From Desulfobacteraceae bacterium (GTDB lineage Bacteria > Desulfobacterota > Desulfobacteria > Desulfobacterales > Desulfobacteraceae): a stretch of DNA of 37,711 bases. Under the pieces are notes generated by a model. The model saw only the letters and a list, made by a program, of their open reading frames with translations. It was not told the origin of the DNA and searched no databases. The stretch covers positions 1 through 37,711 of the forward strand of contig JAAEMK010001246.1 in the NCBI GenBank assembly GCA_024225635.1, read 5' to 3'. This document shows, in pieces, positions 32,972 to 37,711 of the stretch (positions are counted from its first letter, which is position 1; each line of letters starts with the position of its first letter). The position numbers were made by a program, and so were the translations under genes.

Positions 32972-33289
32972 ATGATCGAAATGACAGATGCTGCCAAAAC
33001 GCAGATCGCAGAATATTTTAACGGTAAAGATCCCATGCCCATCCGGATCTTTCTCAACTCCGGTGGCTGAGGCGGTCCTTCACTTGCAATGGCTCTGGAT
33101 GAGCCTAAAGAGAATGATGATACCTACGATGTCAAGGGTTTCAAGTTTGTTGTAGACAAAGCCTTCATGGCCCAGGCCAAAGAGATCAATATCGATTTCA
33201 CAGGCATGGGTTTTCGACTTGATTCAAAGATTGATCTGGGAGAGTCTGCGTGCGGAAGCTGCGGCACAAAGGGTTCCTGCTGCTCCTAA
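32972..33289 (+). CDS. HesB/IscA-like selenoprotein (in-frame TGA = Sec33)
   Basis: From ATG 32972, with AAGGAGAG upstream, the frame codes MIEMTDAAKTQIAEYFNGKD, continues to NSGG, meets TGA at 33068-33070, and goes on GGPSLAMALDEPKEND to a TAA at 33287. Both sides of the TGA are continuous with the HesB/IscA family, where this position is the conserved Cys of GGCGGP; a HesB-like selenoprotein is known in related bacteria. The 105-residue product ends in a Cys-rich CGSCGTKGSCCS. IscA-like proteins bind Fe-S clusters or iron; the selenol may serve redox or metal ligation. Standard gene callers would report only the part after the TGA. A SECIS-like hairpin follows at 33071-33105. Confidence 0.92.
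33071..33105 (+). promoter_or_regulatory. Putative bacterial SECIS element
   Basis: Directly after the TGA, GGC pairs with GCC and GTCC with GGAT around an 18-base apical region, the position and size expected of a bacterial SECIS read by SelB. The exact apical structure was not computed. Confidence 0.6.
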
Positions 33290-33317
33290 TCTCTTCTTTG
33301 TCAGAATAGAACGCTTG

Positions 33318-33348
33318 AAAAGTGCTCCTTCGGGAGCACTTTTTTTTT
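33318..33348 (+). terminator. Strong intrinsic terminator after selenoprotein gene
   Basis: AAAAGTGCTCC and GGAGCACTTTT form an 11-base perfect stem capped by the stable tetraloop TTCG, with a long T run. Confidence 0.95.
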
Positions 33349-33442
33349 GTCCTTGTTTTCTCCGTCTTGACCAACCCGAGCCCTTCATGGTAGCCTGAAT
33401 ACCTCATAATTTGTAATGTAACCACTACTCCTTGGAGTTCAT

Positions 33443-34276
33443 ATGAAAAAGATACTTCTGCCGCTTGGTATTGCTCTTCTGCTGTTTTCGTCGCTTTTGG
33501 TTCAAGGATGCGGGAAAGACAAAGGCCCCGATGTCGACGAGCTGCTCATTGGCAGCTGGAACCGGTACCACAAAAACGCTCACACCGTCCTGGTATTCAA
33601 GGCCCAGGGGGGCTGGGATTCCGATATCAGGGTGGAGGGCGCCCATTCAAAGATCATCGAGAAACGGGGGAAAGCCACGGGAACCTGGCAGCTGGAGGGC
33701 AAGCAGCTTGTCCTGACCGTTGTCGAGTCCGATGCCGCGGATCTGTGGGAGAAGAACAAGACCCTGTTCTGTGAAATCATCGAACTGAACGAGGACCTGT
33801 TGAGCCTTCAATATCCCGACGGCAAGGTCCAGGACTGGGACCGGTCCAGGAGCAAGCGAAAACCGGGGGAGGAGACGGAGGTTTTATCCAGGGTGATCAA
33901 GGTGGCTCCCCTGGTGGTGAACCTGAACAAGATCCGGTCCCATGACAAGGACAGGTATCTCTGCCTCGATCTTGAAGTGAACCTGAAGAATCTCAAACCG
34001 GGCCAGGAACGGCCGGTTCTCCATCCAAGGGCCAGGGACGCCATGAACCTGTTCCTGAGTTCCCTTATCTATAAGGACGTCAAGACCTTTGATGCGGTCA
34101 AGAAGGTTACCAAAGATCTTGAGGTGCTGCTGAATCCATACCTTGACAACATGCTGGAGGATATCACGGTCAAACATGTGGTGATCTCTTCCGGTATGGA
34201 CAAGGTCGATGAGTTTTTGATCGAACATTCGCCGCAACCCGTTGCCGAGATACCGGAAGAGGATCAGGAAACATAA
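33443..34276 (+). CDS. Lipoprotein with lipocalin-like N-domain and FliL-like C-terminal domain
   Basis: A 277-residue protein with a lipoprotein signal (lipobox LVQGC, C23). Residues about 35-125 look like a small beta-barrel module of the 'GSW...GTW.LEGKQLVLTV' kind seen in lipocalin-like/META-like proteins. Residues about 150-255 resemble FliL: APLVVNLNKIRSHDKDRYLCLDLEV, then HPRARDAMNLFLSSLIYKDVKT and ITVKHVVIS. FliL normally is an inner-membrane protein at the flagellar stator. Here the domain is on a lipoprotein and no flagellar genes are near. GGAG precedes the ATG. It ends 15 bases before leuC, so it may share its transcript. FliL homology is from motif pattern and not certain. Confidence 0.65.
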   Translation: MKKILLPLGIALLLFSSLLVQGCGKDKGPDVDELLIGSWNRYHKNAHTVLVFKAQGGWDSDIRVEGAHSKIIEKRGKATGTWQLEGKQLVLTVVESDAADLWEKNKTLFCEIIELNEDLLSLQYPDGKVQDWDRSRSKRKPGEETEVLSRVIKVAPLVVNLNKIRSHDKDRYLCLDLEVNLKNLKPGQERPVLHPRARDAMNLFLSSLIYKDVKTFDAVKKVTKDLEVLLNPYLDNMLEDITVKHVVISSGMDKVDEFLIEHSPQPVAEIPEEDQET

Positions 34277-34291
34277 ATAAGGAGGTCAATA

Positions 34292-35593
34292 ATGGGACTC
34301 ACCATCGCCGAAAAAATTTTTAAGGCCCACACGGTGGATTCGCTGGCCGGAGATATCGTTGTAATCGGGCTGGACGCGGTTTTCTGCCATGAAATTACCA
34401 CCCCCATCGCCATCAACGATCTCATGGCGAGGGGCAAGGACAGGGTTTTTGACGCGTCAAGGATCAAGGCGGTGATTGACCATGTGACCCCTGCCAAGGA
34501 CTCCAAGACAGCCATGCAGGGAAAGATCCTCAGGGATTGGGCCCAGCGCCATAATATCAAGGATTTCTTTGATATCGGCCAAAACGGGGTTTGCCATGCC
34601 CTTTTTCCGGAAAAGGGGTTTGTGAGACCCGGATACACCATCATCATGGGGGATTCCCATACCTGCACCCACGGCGCCTTTGGCGCATTTGCCGCCGGTG
34701 TCGGCACCACGGATCTCGAGGTGGGCATTCTCAAGGGGGTGTGCCGGTTCAAACGTCCCCAATCCATGAAGGTAACCATTACCGGTAGCCTTGGACCCGG
34801 GGTGTATGCCAAGGATGTGATCCTTTCCATCATCAGGACCATCGGGGTCAACGGGGCGACCGACCGGGTCATGGAGTTTGCGGGACCGGTGGTGGACGGA
34901 ATGTCCATGGAGGAGCGGATGACCCTCTGCAACATGGCCGTGGAGGCGGGAGCCACCAGCGGTATCTGCGCCCCCGACATGGTGACTGTGGATTACCTGT
35001 GGGAGTTCATCAAGGAGGAATACCCCGCAAAGAAGGCGGCATTCGAGGAGTTCCAGGCCTTTGCCCCTGACGGGGACGCCGTATACAGCGACACCCTGGA
35101 GGTGGATGTGGCCGGTCTTGTTCCCCAGGTGACCTTCGGGTACAAGCCGGACCAGGTTAGGGACGTTTCTGAAATGGCGGGCACAAAAATAGACCAGGTA
35201 TATATCGGTTCCTGTACCAACGGCCGGCTGGATGATCTCAGGATCGCGGCGTCGGTGCTGGAGGGCAAGCGCATCAGTCCCAGGGTGCGGGGCATTGTTT
35301 CCCCGGCCACCCCGGACATCTTTTCCAGGGCCCTGGACGAGGGGATCATAAAGATTTTCATGGAGGCGGGATTCTGTGTGACCAATCCCACCTGCGGCGC
35401 CTGTCTCGGCATGAGCAACGGTGTGCTTGCAAACGGCGAGGTATGCGCCTCCACCACAAACCGCAATTTTAACGGACGCATGGGCAAGGGGGGGATGGTT
35501 CATTTGATGAGTCCCGCCACGGCAGCCGCATCGGCCGTTGCCGGGAGCATCGTGAATTCAGAAATCTTTTGTGACGAGGGTGAAAGACAATGA
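34292..35593 (+). CDS. leuC: 3-isopropylmalate dehydratase large subunit
   Basis: This 433-residue protein is an aconitase-superfamily large subunit of the short (archaeal/HACN) type. It has GDSHTCTHGAFGAFAAGVGT and the three [4Fe-4S] ligand cysteines, one in IGSCTNGR and two in PTCGACLG. With LeuD it isomerises 2-isopropylmalate to 3-isopropylmalate in leucine biosynthesis; homoaconitase or a related hydrolyase is a less likely alternative. AAGGAGG precedes the ATG, and the stop overlaps the leuD start. No leuA or leuB is present in the window. Confidence 0.93.
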   Translation: MGLTIAEKIFKAHTVDSLAGDIVVIGLDAVFCHEITTPIAINDLMARGKDRVFDASRIKAVIDHVTPAKDSKTAMQGKILRDWAQRHNIKDFFDIGQNGVCHALFPEKGFVRPGYTIIMGDSHTCTHGAFGAFAAGVGTTDLEVGILKGVCRFKRPQSMKVTITGSLGPGVYAKDVILSIIRTIGVNGATDRVMEFAGPVVDGMSMEERMTLCNMAVEAGATSGICAPDMVTVDYLWEFIKEEYPAKKAAFEEFQAFAPDGDAVYSDTLEVDVAGLVPQVTFGYKPDQVRDVSEMAGTKIDQVYIGSCTNGRLDDLRIAASVLEGKRISPRVRGIVSPATPDIFSRALDEGIIKIFMEAGFCVTNPTCGACLGMSNGVLANGEVCASTTNRNFNGRMGKGGMVHLMSPATAAASAVAGSIVNSEIFCDEGERQ

Positions 35594-36114
35594 AAAATTT
35601 CAGCGGCAGGGTGCTGTTTCTTGACAGGGCCGACATCAACACCGACGAGATCATTCCGGCAAAGTATCTGACAGAGAGCTCCAAGGAGGCGTTGAAACCC
35701 TATCTTCTCGAAGATCTCAACCTTAAAAATTTTGATCCGAAAACCGATATCCGGGACCGGTCGATTGTCGTCGCCAGAACCAATTTCGGATGCGGATCTT
35801 CACGGGAACACGCTCCCTGGGCATTTGAGGTGAACAACATCAACATTGTCATCGCATCGGGTTTTGCCAGGATCTTCAGGCAGAACATGTTCAACTGCGG
35901 CATGATGGCCGTGGAGCTTGATTCCGGTACCATTGACCGTCTCTTTAAGCGGTATGGGCGCAAGGAGACCGTCATCTCGACGGACCTCGACGCCGGGATC
36001 TTTACCGTATCCGACGACATGGGCACGGAAATCATTCCGTTCCAGGTGAGCGAATCCGACCTCGCCATTGTCAGGGCAGGGGGATGGGTCGACTACGCAG
36101 ACAAAAATTATTAA
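35590..36114 (+). CDS. leuD: 3-isopropylmalate dehydratase small subunit
   Basis: A 174-residue small subunit with the swivel domain motifs DRADINTDEIIPAKYL and FGCGSSREHAPWA. Its ATG overlaps the leuC stop by 4 bases, ensuring equimolar translation. It completes the active site of the isomerase. Confidence 0.94.
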   Translation: MKNFSGRVLFLDRADINTDEIIPAKYLTESSKEALKPYLLEDLNLKNFDPKTDIRDRSIVVARTNFGCGSSREHAPWAFEVNNINIVIASGFARIFRQNMFNCGMMAVELDSGTIDRLFKRYGRKETVISTDLDAGIFTVSDDMGTEIIPFQVSESDLAIVRAGGWVDYADKNY

Positions 36115-36126
36115 AGGAAATACGCT

Positions 36127-36792
36127 ATGAAGGTTATTGAACCTTATTTTGAAATACTTCACATGGCCGACAGCGACGAGATCCTCCGGCATCTCGAGCT
36201 TGCGGCACGAACCTGTTACAAATCCGAAGACAGGATCGGTGAGGGAACGGCGGAATCGTTTTTGAGACGCATCTTGAAAACAGGCCATGAGAGCGTGATC
36301 GAGCATATTTCGATCTCGGTGAGGCTGGTGTGCGACCGGGGGGTCACCCATGAGATCGTCCGGCACAGGCTCTGCTCCTTCAGCCAGGAGAGTACCCGGT
36401 ACGCCAACTACTCAAAGGAGAAGTTCGGAAAAGAGATCACCGTGATCCGTCCCTTCTTCTGGGACCGGGATTCAGAGCAGTACAAGCAGTGGGAACAGGC
36501 CATGGAGATGTGTGAAAAAGCCTACCTGACCCTCCTTGACCAGGGGGCAAAGGCCCAGGAGGCAAGGAGCGTGCTGCCCAACAGCCTCAAGACCGATATC
36601 ATTGTCACGGCCAACATCCGGGAGTGGCGGCACATGTTTAAATTAAGGTGCTCAAGCGCGTCCCATCCCCAGATGCGGGAGATCATGCTGCCCCTTCTTG
36701 CCGAGTTCCACAGGCGGGTGCCTGTTCTGTTCGACTCCCTTTATGAGACCTATGAATCGGATATCGACCGGTTCAATCCACCGACTTTGTAA
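36127..36792 (+). CDS. thyX: Flavin-dependent thymidylate synthase
   Basis: A 221-residue protein carrying the ThyX motif RHRLCSFSQESTRY (consensus RHRxxSxxxxSxRY) and typical ARTCYKSED and LRCSSASHPQMR segments. It makes dTMP from dUMP using methylene-tetrahydrofolate, FAD and NADPH, replacing ThyA. AAAGGAAA precedes the ATG, 12 bases after leuD, so it is probably the last gene of the leuCD transcript. Its 3' end overlaps the convergent thiamine pyrophosphokinase gene by 20 bases. Confidence 0.96.
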   Translation: MKVIEPYFEILHMADSDEILRHLELAARTCYKSEDRIGEGTAESFLRRILKTGHESVIEHISISVRLVCDRGVTHEIVRHRLCSFSQESTRYANYSKEKFGKEITVIRPFFWDRDSEQYKQWEQAMEMCEKAYLTLLDQGAKAQEARSVLPNSLKTDIIVTANIREWRHMFKLRCSSASHPQMREIMLPLLAEFHRRVPVLFDSLYETYESDIDRFNPPTL

Positions 36793-37408
36793 CCGCCAAC
36801 AATCCGTTTTTGATCGAAATTTGAGCGCTGGTCCCTGAAAACCGGTTGCTGATCCCAAGTGACGACCCCATGGGGATTTCCGCATTGTCAAGGGGGAAGT
36901 CCACCCCCTTGATGGTGACGCCCTTCACGGTTTCGGTCAGGGGAATCAGGGAGACATGATCTCCCGGGCTTCCCTCAAGTTCGAGGCTTTCCGTGACAAG
37001 GTGGATTTCATTGTTGTCGTCAATGATCCTGCACTTTGTTCCGGTGGCGCCAATGGATTTCAGGAGAAGGATGTTGGCCAGGGTGTGGTCCATCCGGGTG
37101 CCCGTGACCCCCAGAAGGGTGAGTTCCGTAGCGCCCTTTTCCATGGCCCATTGCACCGCAAGCTCGGTGTCGGTGGCATCCTTGTCCTTGGGGTGCCTGA
37201 TGATGGGGACATGGTGCTTTTCAAGAAACCGCCTGCTTTTGGTATCAATGGAGTCCAGATCTCCGATGGCCACGTGGGGGACCAGGTTCATTCTTTCCAG
37301 GTGCCTTGCGCCGCCGTCGGCGCAGACAACCAGATCCGCCCGGCGTATCAGCCGGGAAAAATAGTCGTGCCGTTTGAGCGTTCCGCTCGCTATGATGATG
37401 CTTTCCAT
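36773..37408 (-). CDS. thiN: Thiamine pyrophosphokinase
   Basis: Starting at ATG 37408 (MESIIIASG) the protein has 211 residues and TPK landmarks: CADGGARHL, IGDLDSID, the KDKDATDTELA catalytic Asp cluster, GVTGTRMDHTLANI and a C-terminal beta-sandwich (GTSAQISIKNGLL). It converts thiamine and ATP to thiamine diphosphate. The frame is open to an ATG at 37498, but the extra residues look non-homologous. Neither start has a good ribosome binding site, so the exact start is uncertain. Confidence 0.87.
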   Translation of the reverse strand: MESIIIASGTLKRHDYFSRLIRRADLVVCADGGARHLERMNLVPHVAIGDLDSIDTKSRRFLEKHHVPIIRHPKDKDATDTELAVQWAMEKGATELTLLGVTGTRMDHTLANILLLKSIGATGTKCRIIDDNNEIHLVTESLELEGSPGDHVSLIPLTETVKGVTIKGVDFPLDNAEIPMGSSLGISNRFSGTSAQISIKNGLLAVTKSVD

Positions 37409-37679
37409 GAAAAGAGATATAGTCCGTATTTCTTTCCCTGTCCATGAAAAATCAACGTCATGGATTTGAATTCCCGTGTCAGCTCCTTGGCGTTCCATGC
37501 CGTTTAACCGGGAAGCCGGTCCGGTTTTCCGGGGTTTTCCATTTTGGCATCAAAATTGCTAACAGTTATGAAATAGATATAAAGCAGATGTTCGCAAGCA
37601 GGTGTCGTAGGCGGCTCTCTTTTCCATTCATGCCGAAACGACAATCAATATGTCATGAATCATGGTGCAGGAGATCGCA

Positions 37680-37711
37680 ATGAAGATACATTCCCTTCAA
37701 GCAAAAAACAG
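37680..37711 (+). CDS. 5' end of a gene that runs out of the window
   Basis: ATG at 37680 follows AGGAG at good spacing and codes MKIHSLQAKN to the window edge with no stop. The product cannot be identified. The preceding 270 bases show no gene and probably hold its promoter. Confidence 0.5.
   Translation, partial: MKIHSLQAKN

Noticed and set aside
33089-33289. Short gene starting after the TGA
   Set aside because: The ATG at 33089 has no ribosome site and splits a conserved family; the TGA is read as selenocysteine.

Overview
The window looks like a chromosomal segment of an anaerobic, sulfate-reducer-like member of the Desulfobacterota, perhaps a Desulfobacteraceae-type organism. This is inferred from the gene content, not from a marker gene: a corrinoid-protein reactivase, cobalamin uptake genes under cobalamin riboswitches, a CoA-disulfide/polysulfide reductase with a rhodanese domain, an Fe-S type LarE, a HesB/IscA-like selenoprotein, PEP-CTERM exported proteins and several large hybrid sensor kinases. 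No phage, plasmid or CRISPR locus is visible. Mobile DNA is limited to two short transposase-like remnants.

Layout. 0-1.5 kb: a flavin/ferredoxin fusion protein, then a nucleosidase-like gene truncated next to an IS3-like remnant. 1.5-6.2 kb: two paralogous PotD-like solute-binding proteins followed by an overlapping hybrid histidine kinase, probably a periplasmic ligand-sensing unit. 6.2-14.4 kb: two cobalamin riboswitches, each with its own intrinsic terminator. The first controls CcsA-like, ResB-like, BtuF-, BtuC- and BtuD-like genes (the last with an extra C-terminal domain). The second controls a [2Fe-2S]/ASKHA activator of corrinoid proteins. So corrinoid import and corrinoid-enzyme reactivation share one vitamin signal.

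14.4-22.6 kb: three exported PEP-CTERM-type proteins, each with a class I cyclic-di-GMP (GEMM) riboswitch in its leader; one is a GDSL hydrolase and one has a DUF4114-like domain. Between them lie a CoA-disulfide reductase-rhodanese gene and a BASS/ACR3-like permease, divergent from a sigma-54 activator with a cysteine-rich PAS domain. The activator has a consensus sigma-70 promoter with three phased 10-bp repeats starting at the predicted transcription start.

22.6-25.8 kb: a decayed SBP-histidine kinase pseudogene, a kinase C-terminal scrap, an orphan SBP3-type protein and a tRNA-Gln(CTG) with its own promoter and terminator. 25.9-32.8 kb: a small ABM monooxygenase, a very repetitive membrane protein (histone-like tail, 48-bp repeats coding a long charged helix, one transmembrane segment), LarE, a large hybrid kinase and ndk. 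32.9-37.7 kb: a HesB-like selenoprotein with an in-frame TGA, a lipoprotein with a FliL-like domain, leuC-leuD-thyX, a convergent thiamine pyrophosphokinase, and the first codons of a gene that leaves the window.

The most notable signals are the c-di-GMP riboswitch/PEP-CTERM regulon, the unusual cobalamin-riboswitch operon containing cytochrome c biogenesis-type membrane proteins, the selenocysteine recoding event and the histone-tailed helical membrane protein.
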